Origin: Humulus lupulus
Taxonomy: Eukaryota; Streptophyta; Magnoliopsida; Rosales; Cannabaceae
Direction: 5' to 3'
NCBI RefSeq assembly: GCF_963169125.1
Contig: NC_084802.1
Location: 15,748,896-15,812,895 of the forward strand
DNA length: 64,000 nt
Of the stretch, positions 1 to 10,868 are shown in pieces. A program made the translations under genes and the position numbers. Every line of letters begins with the position of its first letter. The first letter of the stretch is position 1. The notes below the pieces were generated by a model. That model was not told where the DNA came from, did not search any database, and worked only from the letters and a program-made list of their open reading frames with translations.

Positions 1-517
1 CTAAAATTTAAACATATGGGAAAGCCATATTTTTATAAACTAAATTCCCATATTTAAAAAAAAAATCCCTTTTTTGATGGATGAAAATAAGTGTTTAACT
101 TTCATTCTTTAAGTTTTGTTTGAATCTTGGATTTCACTAATGAGAAGTTTGTGAGAGAGGAAAGTCAGAAAAATATTAAAGAAAATATTTTGCTAAGATT
201 TTATAAGAATTTTTTTTTAATATATTTATAATTATTTTAAATTTTATAAAATTATACTACATTTAAGTAATATATATTCTAAAAAAAAATTAGTATTAAT
301 TTTATTTCCTCCTAAAATCTAAGATTCAATGGGAGAGTTAGATCTCATTTGGTTTGAGAGAGAAGAAAAGAATGAAAATGAATTCATTCTTTTTTCTTTA
401 TTTGGCTAGAAACTACAAGTGATGAAATGACTCTCCTATTGAATAGCTTTTCCATTATTTTGGTGGACCTAAAAATAAATACAAAGGTCATTTCAATACA
501 TAATTTTAATATATATA
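1..517. other. AT-rich sequence, no feature seen
   Basis: AT-rich DNA with A and T runs. No open reading frame, inverted repeat or domain could be supported on either strand. Confidence 0.5.
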
Positions 518-932
518 GAGTACAATTCTTATATAGAGACTTCACTTTAAGCTCTATTAGTGGGGCTCTCAGTGTTCTCGATCCGTGAACAGTTTTTGTC
601 GCGATTTTTTTTATGACCGTGTATATTGTAGCTATTTAGAGCATCCTGCAAATTTTCATAAAATTATGAATAGTTTACGGTACCGAAAACTAGGTTCAAA
701 CGTGTTAATTTCTACGCGCATAAAAAAAATTAGTCACGTGTGCAACAACATGTTTGAACTTAGTTTTCGGTATTGTAAACTATTCGGAATTTTCTGAAAA
801 TTTGCAGGATGCTCTAAATAGCTACAATATACACGGTCATAAAAAAAATCGCCCCAAAAATTGTTCACGGGTCGAGAACACTGAGAGTCCCACCGGTAGA
901 GCTTAAAGTGAAGCCCGTGTAGGAGAATTCTC
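518..932. mobile_element. MITE with long inverted repeats (family A, copy 1)
   Basis: The two halves are inverted copies of each other. The left arm reads through GACTTCACTTTAAGCTC, the segment CTCAGTGTTCTCGA and TATATTGTAGCTATTTAGAG; the right arm carries the reverse complements in mirrored order. Only a short spacer around 720-745 separates the arms, so the strand can fold into a long hairpin. There is no coding capacity; the short open frames inside are by-products of the palindrome. A second copy lies at 2006-2520 and diverged relatives at about 2610-2850 and 21815-22051 plus 30141-30194. The superfamily was not assigned because the flanks are AT repeats that hide any target duplication. 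Confidence 0.8.
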
Positions 933-959
933 ATATATATATATATATATGGGTGCACT

Positions 960-1161
960 CAGGGCCGGCCCTGAAAAAAAGTGGGCCTCAGACGGTTTTA
1001 ATAAATTTGAAAAAAATGGGCCTTTTTGTATATGTAATTTTATATAAAATTAAACTAATATTTAGTAATATAAAATTAAACTAATTTTAAATAAAATGGG
1101 CCCTGGGTAGGGGTGGGCCCTAGGCACGGGCCTAGCCCGCCTATGCCTAGGGCCGGCCCTG
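960..1161. mobile_element. hAT-type MITE with palindromic termini
   Basis: The 202-bp element begins and ends with CAGGGCCGGCCCTG or a close variant; the terminal motif is itself a palindrome. It is flanked by a perfect 8-bp target duplication GGTGCACT (952-959 and 1162-1169), the length typical of hAT elements. The interior repeats TGGGCC-type motifs and a short AT-rich stretch and has no coding capacity. It sits directly against the (AT)n tract that ends family-A MITE copy 1. Confidence 0.8.
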
Positions 1162-1169
1162 GGTGCACT

Positions 1170-1562
1170 CTTAATGGTTACTACTCATGGATGGTTATTT
1201 TAATATTAATCATTGGATTAAGATCAACGGTCCATATTTATAGTTGTTAATTAATATTTCTAAAAATAAATTTTGATTTTTTCAAATTTTTAGAATGGTT
1301 ACCTGATGAAAAACATGTATTTATCATGAAAAGATAATATTGTAAAATTTTCAGTTTTCAAATACATGTCAATTTCTAAATATAGCTAGTGTCTTTCATT
1401 GGTTAGAAACAATACTAATTATGGCAAAAGAAATAACTAAATTCAAAATTAATGTAGAAAAAAAATATTTATATGTTGTTGACTTGCTATACCAAGTTAT
1501 TATGTTGCCACATCATCATAATTGTTAGTGTCCATCTATAAGTAGTATCGATTGAGAAGTCG

Positions 1563-1598
<36 letters not shown>

Positions 1599-2005
1599 AA
1601 ATATATAATGAGTAATTATGTATGAGTTAACACAAACCGGTTAACCCTACATTTAAAGCATATATTGACTAAACTTTGTGGTTAAGTTATACTAAACTAA
1701 ACTATGCCACACTTTTTTGCTCTCTTCTTTTATGATGAGCAGAGGTTAGGCTTTTGTTCCTTAAAAATATTAGAAGATAGTGCCACTTTTAAATGGAATA
1801 GGTCATTGTGGGCCTAAAATAACAATCGCTTGGATATAGGAAATCAATATGGGCCCCATATCATTACCAAACACAGACCCTTCTCGGCCCTAATTCAAAA
1901 TTGAGTCGCTTTCTCAAGTGACAGTGACCCAATTAAAATTTGCAAGTCGTACATTATATATCATATCTATTCAAAACATAACAGTACAAAACTTATAATA
2001 TATAT
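1170..2005. other. AT-rich intergenic sequence with an (AT)n tract
   Basis: No gene is visible. An (AT)n microsatellite lies at about 1565-1593. The rest is AT-rich with no inverted repeat or domain that could be supported. Confidence 0.5.
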
Positions 2006-2520
2006 GGGAGAATTTTTTTATAGGCTTCACTTCAAGTCTTACCGGTAAGGCTCTCAGCATTTTTCGACTTGTGAGTAGTTTTTAGCATAATTTTTTTTTT
2101 GGACTGTGTATATTGTAGTTGTTTAGAGCATCCGCAAATTTTCAGAAAATTCCGAATAGTTTACCGTACCGTCAAACATGTTACTTTCTATGCGCATAAA
2201 AAAAATCATGACTTTGTATATTGTAGCTATTTAGAGCATCTTGCAAATTTTCAGAAAATTCTGAATAATTTACAGTACCGAAAACTAGGTTCAAACATGT
2301 TTTCTACGCGCATAAAAAAAAATTAGTCATGCGTGCAACAACATATTTGAACTTAGTTTTCAATGCTGTAAACTATTCAGAATTTTCTGAAAATTTCCAG
2401 GATGCTCTAAATAGCTACAATATACACGGTCATAAAAAAAATCGCGCCGAAAACTGTTCACGGGTCGAAAACACTGAGAGCTCTATCAGTAAAGCTTAAA
2501 GTGAAGCCTTTATAGGAGAA
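2006..2520. mobile_element. MITE with long inverted repeats (family A, copy 2)
   Basis: Its ends (GGGAGAATTTTTTTATAGGC and the reverse complement of CCTTTATAGGAGAA) and both arms match copy 1 at 518-932. The left arm has an internal tandem duplication: the segment from TATTGTAG through GCGCATAAAAAAAA occurs at about 2105-2205 and again at about 2217-2330, while the right arm has it once. The hairpin is therefore asymmetric. Flanks are TATAT-type sequence on both sides, so the exact target duplication is ambiguous. Confidence 0.8.
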
Positions 2521-2609
2521 TATATATTCGTTGAAGAATTTGATTGTATGGGCGCTAGTTTAGTTTTTACTTGTAGGGTTGTTTCCATTTTTGGACATGT
2601 AGAAAACTT

Positions 2610-2850
2610 ATAATCTATTTTTTTTCATACGGCGTACATTGTAGTTATAGCAGGCATCCGGCTAATTTTTAGAAAATTTCAAATAATTTATGATACCAAA
2701 ACATAGCTCAAATAGTTAATTGCACACGTGCAACTAACCATTTTGAACTCTAATTTTTAGTATTGTAAAGTATTTAGAATTTTTTGAAAATTGGTACGTG
2801 ATTACTATAACTACAATATACATTATCATATAAAAAAAATGGTTATAATT
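2610..2850. mobile_element. Diverged family-A-related MITE
   Basis: This shorter inverted-repeat element keeps the core motifs of family A (ACATTGTAGTTATA, then TTTCAAATAATTTATGATACC, mirrored on the right by TTTAGAATTTTTTGAAAATT and ACTACAATATACATTATC) but lacks the outer TTCACTTTAAGC arms. It closely matches the MITE split by the CACTA element (21815-22051 plus 30141-30194). Confidence 0.65.
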
Positions 2851-2958
2851 TCTCTACCTACCAAAAACAAAAATGCCCCTACTGGTACGAACTAAACTGG
2901 CACCCCTACTACAGAATTTCTCTATATTTATATATATAAGTGATCAGATTTTCTAAGT

Positions 2959-3142
2959 CACTAAAAACAACTAAGACTTTTGCCGTCGGCCTAAAAAAAA
3001 CCATCGGTAAAAATATCATTTTACACCGGCAAAGATTATTTGACTTTTCTGGGCATATTTTTTCGCCAGTAAAGAATCATCGATAAGATGTCTTTTGTTG
3101 GCGCTTTTAGTAATACATCAGCAAAAGTCAGGTGTCCTAGTG
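2959..3142. mobile_element. Short non-autonomous CACTA-type element
   Basis: The segment starts CACTAAAAACAACTAAGAC and ends with the reverse complement of CACTAGGACACCTGAC, so both ends carry the CACTA signature followed by a shared GACTTTTGC motif. The 184-bp interior holds short repeats of the form ATCGGTAAA and CGGCAAAG, as in CACTA subterminal regions. No matching 3-bp target duplication is seen (AGT left, AAA right), so one end may be altered. Confidence 0.6.
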
Positions 3143-3149
3143 AAAAATA

Positions 3150-4307
3150 GGGATATTTGTGACATAAGTACCCAATGTTTGGGGGAAATACCCGACATGG
3201 ACCAAATCTTTTTTTTAGCAGGTAAAGTATCCAAACATCCTGAAACTGTAATTTCATCTAGTTCTGTCACTAGGGTCTCTGTTAGTGGGCCATAGTGGAC
3301 GCGTATAGACTCTAGATTATACCTAGGTTTAATTTTAAAATTTAAATTAAATTAAAAATACATTTTAAAATATTAAAATAATACAAATTAATTATAAAAA
3401 TAAATAAATATATACAAATTTTAAATTGATTTCAACTTTTTTTTAAAAAATACCCTAAAACTATCTCACCTCTCTCACTACTCAATCTCTATCTCACCCT
3501 CTCCTTCACTGTCTTCTTCCTTGCCTCCCCACGTCGTCGTAGCCCCCTCCATCGCAACCACCACCGACCACAACCTCTTCTTCCTCCCTACGGCCTCTTC
3601 TTCCTCTTCTTCTCCCTTGGCACCCCACGGCCTCTTCTTCTTCCTCAGCATCGTCCATGGGTGCCGGTTTTTCTCTTCAAAAGCTGGCGGCGATGGTGGT
3701 GTAGGTGTTGGTTTATGGGCCCTTCTCCTATGCGATGGTTTGGGTTTTGGGTCTCTTCTCCTATGGGGTGGTTTGGGTTTTGGGGTTTCGGTGGTTGTGC
3801 GATGGTGGTGTAGGTGGTGAGGGTAGGTCTCGGGTGGTGGGTTATTCTCTCTGTTGTGGGTCATTCTCTGGTGTGGGGATGGTTGTAGGTCTCTGGTTGG
3901 GATCATTGGAGATTGGTGATGGGGTGTTCTTAGATTTATTAGTTTTTATTTTATTTTTCTTTAACAAATTTTATTTTAATTTCTTGTAAACAAATTAAAA
4001 AGTGTTTTTAATAATTAAAATCACTTTTAGTTTTTTATTTAGTTATTTTTAATTTTATATTATTTTTAATATTATATTATTTTAATATTTTTAAAATTAT
4101 TTTTTATTTAATTTAAATTTTAAAATTAAATTTAGGTATAATCTGGAGCCTACATGTGTCCACTATGACCCACTAATTAAGATCATATTAACGGAATTGG
4201 ACAGAATTATGGTTTTAGGATGTTTTGATACTTTACTCGCTAAAAAAAAATTGAGTCCACACCGGGTATTTTCCCTAAACATTGGGTACTTTTGCGGCAA
4301 ATATACC
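3150..4307. mobile_element. Mutator-like element with long terminal repeats and a GC-rich cargo (Pack-MULE-like)
   Basis: Long inverted repeats of about 250 bp form the ends (about 3150-3400 and 4060-4307). They begin GGGATATTTG and GGTATATTTG, and both continue through AAGTACCCAATGTTT, AAATACCCG and CATAGTGGAC. The element is flanked by GTGAAAAATA (3140-3149) and GTGCAAAATA (4308-4317), a 9-10-bp target duplication with one mismatch, as expected for Mutator-like elements. There is no transposase. The middle (about 3465-3960) is GC-rich and base-compositionally unlike the AT-rich arms, which suggests a captured host fragment. Confidence 0.7.
3465..3960. other. GC-rich cargo inside the Mutator-like element
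   Basis: This segment is far richer in G and C than anything around it. It begins with a pyrimidine-rich CTCTCACTACTC-type stretch like a plant 5' untranslated leader and has overlapping open frames on both strands (142 codons on minus from 3906; 99 and 94 codons on plus). Their products are low-complexity, with Pro/His/Lys/Glu runs on minus and Gly/Leu/Phe/Ser runs on plus, and I recognise no domain. Because both strands are open, the coding sense cannot be decided. It is most simply a captured, possibly non-coding, gene fragment. Confidence 0.45.
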
Positions 4308-4539
4308 GTGCAAAATATCACCCACAAAATCCCTTGCATAAAAAAAAAATCTGCCAAAATTTAAGGGTCTGATTGGTATAGAATTTGGGTATAACTTTAT
4401 GAATTAGAAAACTGAAAATCTGTGGGCCCATGAAAATAATTGATTGGTAGCTAGTTTTTCAAAACCAGATCCAAAATCTATATTTGGACTTTATGTTGTA
4501 AAATAGAAAACGAATAAATCCCGTTTTCTTCATTTTGTG

Positions 4540-4702
4540 AAATTTCTTCCTAAAAACCCTAAAAACAAAATCCATCTCTTGTCCCCTCCACCATTTGCAA
4601 AAGACAGAGCTTCTTCATCTCTCTCCCATCAATGGTGATTCATTGCCCCTCCTAACAGCGCCTGATCCACTCCAACTTCACATCTACCATCAGCCATATA
4701 AG
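4540..4702 (+). promoter_or_regulatory. Probable first leader exon of the Harbinger transcript
   Basis: This segment starts with AAACCCTAAAAACAAAATCC, a telo-box-like sequence common near plant transcription starts, followed by a CT-rich leader. It ends at AAG before GTATCT, a plausible splice donor. Further possible leader exons, each bounded by AG and GT, are 5104-5275, 7186-7220 and about 7616-7677; an AG also lies directly before the ATG at 7824. This is inference from splice-site appearance, not from transcript data. Confidence 0.4.
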
Positions 4703-5103
4703 GTATCTCTAAAACTGGTTTGAATGTTTATATATATATATATATATATATTTTTGAGAGTTTATCGTTTTAGTGATGTGAAATTTGTTCTAAAGCCTAG
4801 AAGCTCAGTCAGAACAGGTACAATAATTCTTTCATTGTTTTCACAAGCTTTTATTCTTTTTATACTGTATGTTTCTTGTTTTTCAGTTAGTAGTTTATAC
4901 ATTTTCGATACCCATCGACCATTAGTACATCAAAATTTTCAATTGCTTATTCTCTTGTGATATGGTCATAGGAACTTATACCTGGTGTAATATGCTTAAT
5001 TTAATTAGACTTGATTTCTAGCCTCTTTTTCTTTATAAGATTGTAGAGTTTGGCATGGTCATGGTCAATGCTAGCTAATTGATTTTGTTTACTATGTATT
5101 AAG

Positions 5104-5275
5104 GTTTTCCTCTTCCCTGAAGAGTTTAAAAGAAGAAGTCATCAACCATTGACAAACCTTAAGCACCTGAAGGTCAAGACTTTCGAAAGCTTGGAAGACA
5201 AATCTAAGTTGAAAGACTCTTTATATTGGGCTTCACCTCATTTGGACACACCACTGATTGAAGAAGGAACAGAGA
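5104..5275 (+). pseudogene. Captured exon resembling an F-box/LRR (FBD-type) protein, inside the Harbinger leader
   Basis: This 172-bp segment lies between a splice acceptor (TATTAAG) and a strong donor (GTGAGT). One frame is open throughout and its base composition is less AT-rich than its surroundings. The translation includes PLTNLKHLKVKTF and, after a short spacer, SLYWASPHLDTPLIEE. That pattern (N-L-K-H-L ... A-S-P-x-L) resembles the repeat region of plant F-box/LRR proteins near the FBD domain. The fragment has no start codon and no continuation nearby, so if the resemblance is real it is a captured exon now in an untranslated leader. A chance open frame cannot be excluded. Confidence 0.4.
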
Positions 5276-7185
5276 GTGAGTTAATGTTATTATAGTTTGC
5301 TTTTCTTTATGTCTTGAAAGATGTATAATTAGAAGAATGTAGTATGTGTTGCATCAAATGCTGAGTTTTCTTCTTATTTTTTATATTTTGGAATAATGTC
5401 AATTGGATTCTACATTTAGTACTGCTCATTATAGTTGGAATTTTTTTGGAGTAATTTTATGCAACAATGCTGCTGGTTTAAGAAGAAAGAAACAGTGCAC
5501 TCCACATGTTTGGGAAAATGCCTTAGAAACATAATGTATAGTATATTGAATAGAAATTTATATGCTTTAAATCACTATGGCTCAATATCAACTTGAGTAA
5601 TTTTAATGTTACACTTTAATCCAAAAGCTCTAATGCTTTTTTGTGTCTTTTGATTCTATACTTTTCTCTAATTTTCTCATGCTGAAAGTCTTTATTTCAT
5701 TGTAGGCTTAATGTTTAATAATCAGTTGAATAAAGTTTTCTTCACCATTTTTGTATACATATGTGTGTATCTTAATTCTCAGTTAAAACATTAATATCTT
5801 CTCTTCTTTTTTTTGAAGAATTTTTTTTTTTATAATCATACACTTTGTGGTGATCAAACTATTACCAAACAAGAACAGTCACAAAACAAGAAAACTTCAT
5901 AGATAAATTGCAGAAAACTGAACAACTACCTTTGGAGATTACAATGTCAGTAGAGATTTAACTTTACAACTGTGTGAACAGAGATCTTGATGACAGAAAA
6001 TGAGATAATATACAACTGCTTATTGCAAATGTTGAGACAAGAAACTAAAAAATAATAAAGGAGTCATTATACACGCAAAAGAGAATCAGAAGCAATATAT
6101 ATAATATTGTTTGATTCTATTTTTATATTTCCATATCTTTATTCAATTCTCATGCTTGCATATTTGGTTAATGGACTTGAATTATGGTTTGTGCTCTTAT
6201 TTGGTCAAATTTGACAATCAGGTGAAATTTTTAAATGCAAGTCTAAAAGCTCTCTCCTGCTTTTAATTCTGATTTGGCAATCTTGGTTTTTATTGTGGGC
6301 TTTCACCAAATAAGCATCTTAGGAATAGGATTTTTATTCAGTTGCAATTCTAGAGTAAGAAGTTTTTCATAAATTAATTTTGAGTCCTTCAATAGTTGCT
6401 TTCTTGTAAAATTGGAATGTCATTATCTTCAGTGTTCAGTTTTGATTTCTTAAAATTAAGGGTGTGAGTTCTCTTCTCTAATGGCTGCTCTAGCTTTTGT
6501 GAGTAACTGGTGTGATTAGATAATCTTGTCTGGGTATTTAGGAATGCATTTATTGTGTTTTTTTTGGTTGCAGTGAACAAATTTATGGGTCTTGACCAAA
6601 TTTGCTAGATGCAGCAAATAAAACTTGTAATTAATATACTGAATTACATTCATAATATTGGGTAATTCTCATAAGATCTTTTTTTTTAAGTAAACCATAT
6701 CCAACAATTATGAGAAGAAGAAAAAAATCAAAAATGAAGAGAAAGTAATAGATACAACATTTTTATATGGGCAAAATGATTATAGATGGAAAATACATTA
6801 TATGTTCCTAGCTAGTAATATCCTTTTCTGTCTTGTCTTCCAAAGATAGTAGGTTTAGTTTGATACACATATCATTAGTCCAAGCATAAAGTTCAGTTAC
6901 AAATGTTCATATATACTTGTCATTAGTTCCTTTACTTTTTTCTTTAAACACATTATTCCTGGTAATATTCTTCTGCACTAACTTCTAAAAATTAACAGCC
7001 CTTCTATTACATTGGACATTTCATGAAAAATGATTTACAAGAAAACCAAGAAATACAGACAGAGTTAGATGTTCAAAAGATAGTAATAACAAATTTTCTT
7101 ATTTCTTTCTTTGTGTAATATGGTGTAAACTTATGAATTATTATTTCAATCCTGTTGTGTTCTTATCAACTTTTCTTTTTGGCAG
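5276..7185. other. Long AT-rich presumed leader intron of the Harbinger element
   Basis: AT-rich sequence between two possible leader exons. No open frame of note, domain or repeat structure was found. An ATATGTGTGTAT stretch and poly-T runs are the only visible features. Confidence 0.45.
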
Positions 7186-7823
7186 GTTCCGGGGATTCTT
7201 TTGGAAAGCAGCTAGAATAGGTGGGTAATAATAAAGTATTTTGTTGCAAAATTTTCTTCACATTGCATGACATAATACATGAACTCAAAATAATCTTTGT
7301 TGTCTAAAATGCTTTGAAGAATGTGAGAAGCTTTTGTGAGTAGAAAGATAGTTTAGATTATATGATATAACATCTGGGACTCATTTCCAATTATAAGGCA
7401 GCCCAAAGCCATAAAGCAAGTCTGCTTGGCTAACAAACTCTGAGCGTAGGCTGTTTAATAAAAGTCTCTATTGGGTGTTGATTAGTTTCCTTTCAATAGT
7501 TTGAAATTTGGTTTCTTGTTTAAATACTCAAAAGCTACTAAAAAATTGTTTAATGAAAAGTTGTTCTGAGTCCTGAGTCCCTGATTAAATACTCATCATC
7601 TTTTGTTTGAAGTAGCAGCCGACCACACCACCATCACACCATTACAGTCCATTTGCTCTCAATCTGCAACATCTGAGGTGAGCTCTTTTTCTCACTCTCT
7701 CTACTTTCTTTACATCTTGGAATTCTTTGATTTGAATGTTTGATTTTGAAAACTTGAGCTACTAAATTTAAAAGAAGCATTATTTATGAAGACATAGATT
7801 GTGATAGTTAAAATTATGATTAG

Positions 7824-8864
7824 ATGGATGCGAAGAATGTAGACATTGACGATCATGCTTCTTGCCCTGAGGCTATTGAATCACATTATATTGGTCTTTT
7901 GTATGAAGAGGCTAAAAAAGGATTACAAACAACAACCTTGGACAAAAAAGGATGGCTAAAAATAGAAAATGACATATTTAATTCTTTTGGAAAAAGATAT
8001 AAAACGCCTCAATTGAAATCCAAATTCAATCGGTTGAGAAAGGCACATCAAGAATTTTCTCATCTTTTGGAACAAACTGGTATGGGATGGGATACTCAAA
8101 CAAAAACTGTTACAGCAAGTGATGAAGTATGGGACACTTATCTAAAGGTAATAGACTTATACTATAATTGTGTTGTTGATTACTTGATTATTCTAAATTC
8201 ATGTTATGTAGTAATGTTGTGTGTTTTTGGATTTTTGTAGAAATATCCAAATGCCAAGAGATTTCGAAAAAAAGGATTGCAACATTATGAGATGCTTGGA
8301 GAAATATTCAATAATACAACAGCCACTGGTGGTATGAGTTATGCCTCCACTCAACTTCCGCCTTCTTCAGTTGAGGAACGCCAACAAGAGCGTCATTTTG
8401 TTGGCACTGGAGCACATGTTGATATTGATCTTGAATTTGATGGTGATAATTATGGAGAGGAAGAAGAAGTTACTGGTGTACGTCGTCGAGCTACTTCTGC
8501 TCCACCAGATGCACCAAAACCAAAAGAGAAAAAGAACAAAGGGGCTAATTCTGCCTTCGACCAAGTGATGGGAGAACTTGCAAAAAGTAATTCTGCTAAG
8601 ACTGAGGCATCATTAACACGGAGTGAGACTATGCGTAAGTATTATGAATCGAGAGAAAAAAGAATTAGTGAGGAAACCAGCAATGTCACTAATTCTTACA
8701 ATGTGGAAGATTGTCAAAGCATTCTTGATGGTATTCCAGATCTGGATAACAAAATATACCTCAAAGCGTTGCATGAGTTTGTAGCAACCCCAGAATGGCG
8801 CGGAATATTCATGAGAATGAATGAGGAGCGTCGACGTGCTTATCTTGATTCATTGTTGGAGTGA
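7824..8864 (+). CDS. Harbinger ORF1: Myb/SANT-like DNA-binding protein
   Basis: Two exons, 7824-8147 and 8241-8864, separated by a 93-bp GT-AG intron and joined in frame, give about 315 residues. Residues about 15-125 form the Myb/SANT-like domain of plant Harbinger ORF1 and LIMYB-type proteins: GWLKIENDIFNSFGKRY, then QLKSKFNRLRK, then TGMGWDTQTKTVTASDEVW, and after the splice KRFRKKGLQHYEMLGEIF. The middle is acidic and low in complexity, and the C-terminal part has a Trp-containing EWRGIFMRMNEERRRAYLDS helix. In this family ORF1 binds DNA and works with the transposase, helping it reach the nucleus and the element ends. The ATG lies directly after a splice acceptor, which supports this start. 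No stop or frameshift was found. Confidence 0.88.
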
Positions 8865-9021
8865 TTTAATATTGTTTATTTATTATGACTTTGTCTGTTA
8901 TGAACTACCAAACCATGAACTTTGTTTGTTATGACTTTATCTTAGATAATGTGTAATGAACTTGACTTGGTGTTTATTGTCGTGATTGAACTTTTATTAT
9001 TGTCATAATTAGGTACCTAAG

Positions 9022-10464
9022 ATGGATGATTCGGATGAGGAGTTTGAAATATTATTTGGTGATACTTCGTCTTCATCAAGCGAGGAATTAATTGGTCAAG
9101 TTCTCATGGCTAATCGAATACATGAGATGCAAAAATCTCAACAGATTAGACGACCACTATGCACTTCAAATATGTCTGGACGTCAATATTTACTTGAGCT
9201 GCTAAATGGACATCCTGATAGATTGTTTTACACAATTAGAATGGACGTTAATACTTTTAGATCTTTATGTCGTCGATTAGTTGAAATGGAAGTCATAGAA
9301 CATGACAGGGTAATTAGTGTTGAAGAAGCTGTTGTCATGTTTCTATGGATAGTAACACACAACCAACGAGTTAGGACTGTGGCCGAAAGATATCAACATT
9401 CGGTAGAAACTGTTTGTCGTCAGTTTGGCAGAGTGCTAGATGCATTGTGTTATTTAGGAAATGAAGTAATAAGGCCTCTTCACTTTAATACTGTGCAAGC
9501 AGAAATTCAAAATAATTCAAAGTATTTCCCATGGTTTAAGGTAAATTTTATTTATTAATTTTAATAAAAAATTTGTTATAATTCATATGAATTTAATTGA
9601 AGTTGGTAATGATATATTTGATTTATTATGTAGGATTGTGTTGGAGCAATTGATGGTACTCATGTAAGTGCAGTTGCACCAGCTCTAAAACAACTTGCAT
9701 ATAGAGGAAGAAAAGTAGATGTAACACAAAATGTAATGGCTGCATGCTCCTTTAATATGATGTTTACTTATGTCTACGCTGGATGGGAAGGAACAGCCAA
9801 TGACTCTCGAGTGCTTCTTGATGCAATTAGAAAAGACGATAACTTTCCCATGCCACCACCAGGTCTTAAATTACACTTGTCTTGATGCATTATAATTTTC
9901 TTTCACATTCCCTTGTTCATAATAAGTGATTTTAATATAGGTAAATACTATGTTGTTGATTCTGGCTATCCAAATATGCCTGGGTTTCTAGCACCATATC
10001 GTGGTGAACGTTATCACTTGCGTCGCTTTAGAGGAAGAGGGAACCATCCTAGAGGTGCGATGGAGTTATTCAATTATAGGCACTCATCATTGCGCAATGT
10101 GATTGAACGTTGTTTTGGACTTCTTAAAGCCAGGTTTCCCATTTTGAAGTCAATGCCTCCATACTTGCTTGGAAAGCAACGTCGAATACCAATAGCATGT
10201 TGCACTATCCACAACTGGATCAAAATGCATTCTATTAATGATAGAATGTTTGAACAATATTCAGTTGATGCTACACCTGTTGAAGATATTGAAGGAACTG
10301 AAAGCCAATCTAATACAACAATAGAAAACCAACAAGAAGGAGATGAAGCAGGAATTTCTGAGGCACCACAGATTAATTTCAGTCAAGCTTATATGGCTCA
10401 GATGGAAAATGTTAGAGATGACATTGCTCGACAAATGTGGTTTAGTTATAACAATAATGTTTAG
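9022..10464 (+). CDS. PIF/Harbinger DDE transposase (DDE_Tnp_4 type)
   Basis: Three exons (9022-9540, 9634-9862, 9941-10464) with GT-AG introns of 93 and 78 bp join in frame to a protein of about 423 residues. The N-terminal part holds a helix-turn-helix-like region (VSVEEAVVMFLWIVTHN, then RVRTVAERYQHSVETVCR). The catalytic residues are all present: Asp180 in GAIDGTH, Asp256 in YYVVDSGYPNMPGF, and Glu305 in SLRNVIERCFGLLKARF. The intervening GWEGTANDSRVL and APYRGERYHLRRF blocks are also typical. It should cut and rejoin the element at its TIRs, with TAA/TTA as target. It starts 157 bp after the ORF1 stop on the same strand. The C-terminus is an acidic, Gln-rich tail with no recognised domain. 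Confidence 0.92.
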
Positions 10465-10868
10465 TTAATTAAAAATATGTAACTTTAATTTAGAAAAAAT
10501 ATTAAAATTAACGACAATGCAATATTGTTATGAATTTAATCAATGCACTATTATTAAATTTTAATTTATCAATATAATTAAATTTGTAGATAAATCAAAA
10601 TTTAATATTATATAACTTATATAAATAAAATATAAAAATAAAAATAATATTCAGATTCAGCTGAACCAATCACGTATTCAGTTTCTGTTATATTTTCAAA
10701 TTTAATACCAATCACAGATTCAGTTTTTTAAAACTCAAAAATAGTTTCCTGACATTGAACCAATCGCATTTTCAGAAACATGTTTTCAGTCACTAAATTC
10801 AGATTTTCATTTCAGAATCCCACTTTTCAAAAATACAGTTTTCTAATGGCGAACCAATCAGACCCTAA

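Larger units (their letters stand above)
4365..10865 (+). mobile_element. Apparently complete PIF/Harbinger transposon
   Basis: Both ends begin GGGTCTGATTGGT, and a second block, TTAGAAAACTG, follows about 30 bp further in on the left and about 6 bp on the right. The element is flanked by TAA on both sides (4362-4364 and 10866-10868), the 3-bp target duplication of PIF/Harbinger elements. It carries the two genes the family needs, in the same orientation: a Myb/SANT-like protein (7824-8864) and a DDE transposase (9022-10464). Both are open across their introns. The 5' part is unusually long (about 3.4 kb), looks like a spliced leader, and includes a possible captured exon at 5104-5275. The intact genes, ends and target duplication suggest a recent and perhaps still competent copy. 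Confidence 0.9.

Noticed and set aside
585..958. Short open frames of 70 and 74 codons with similar peptides on opposite strands
   Set aside because: They arise because both arms of an inverted-repeat MITE read through; not genes.
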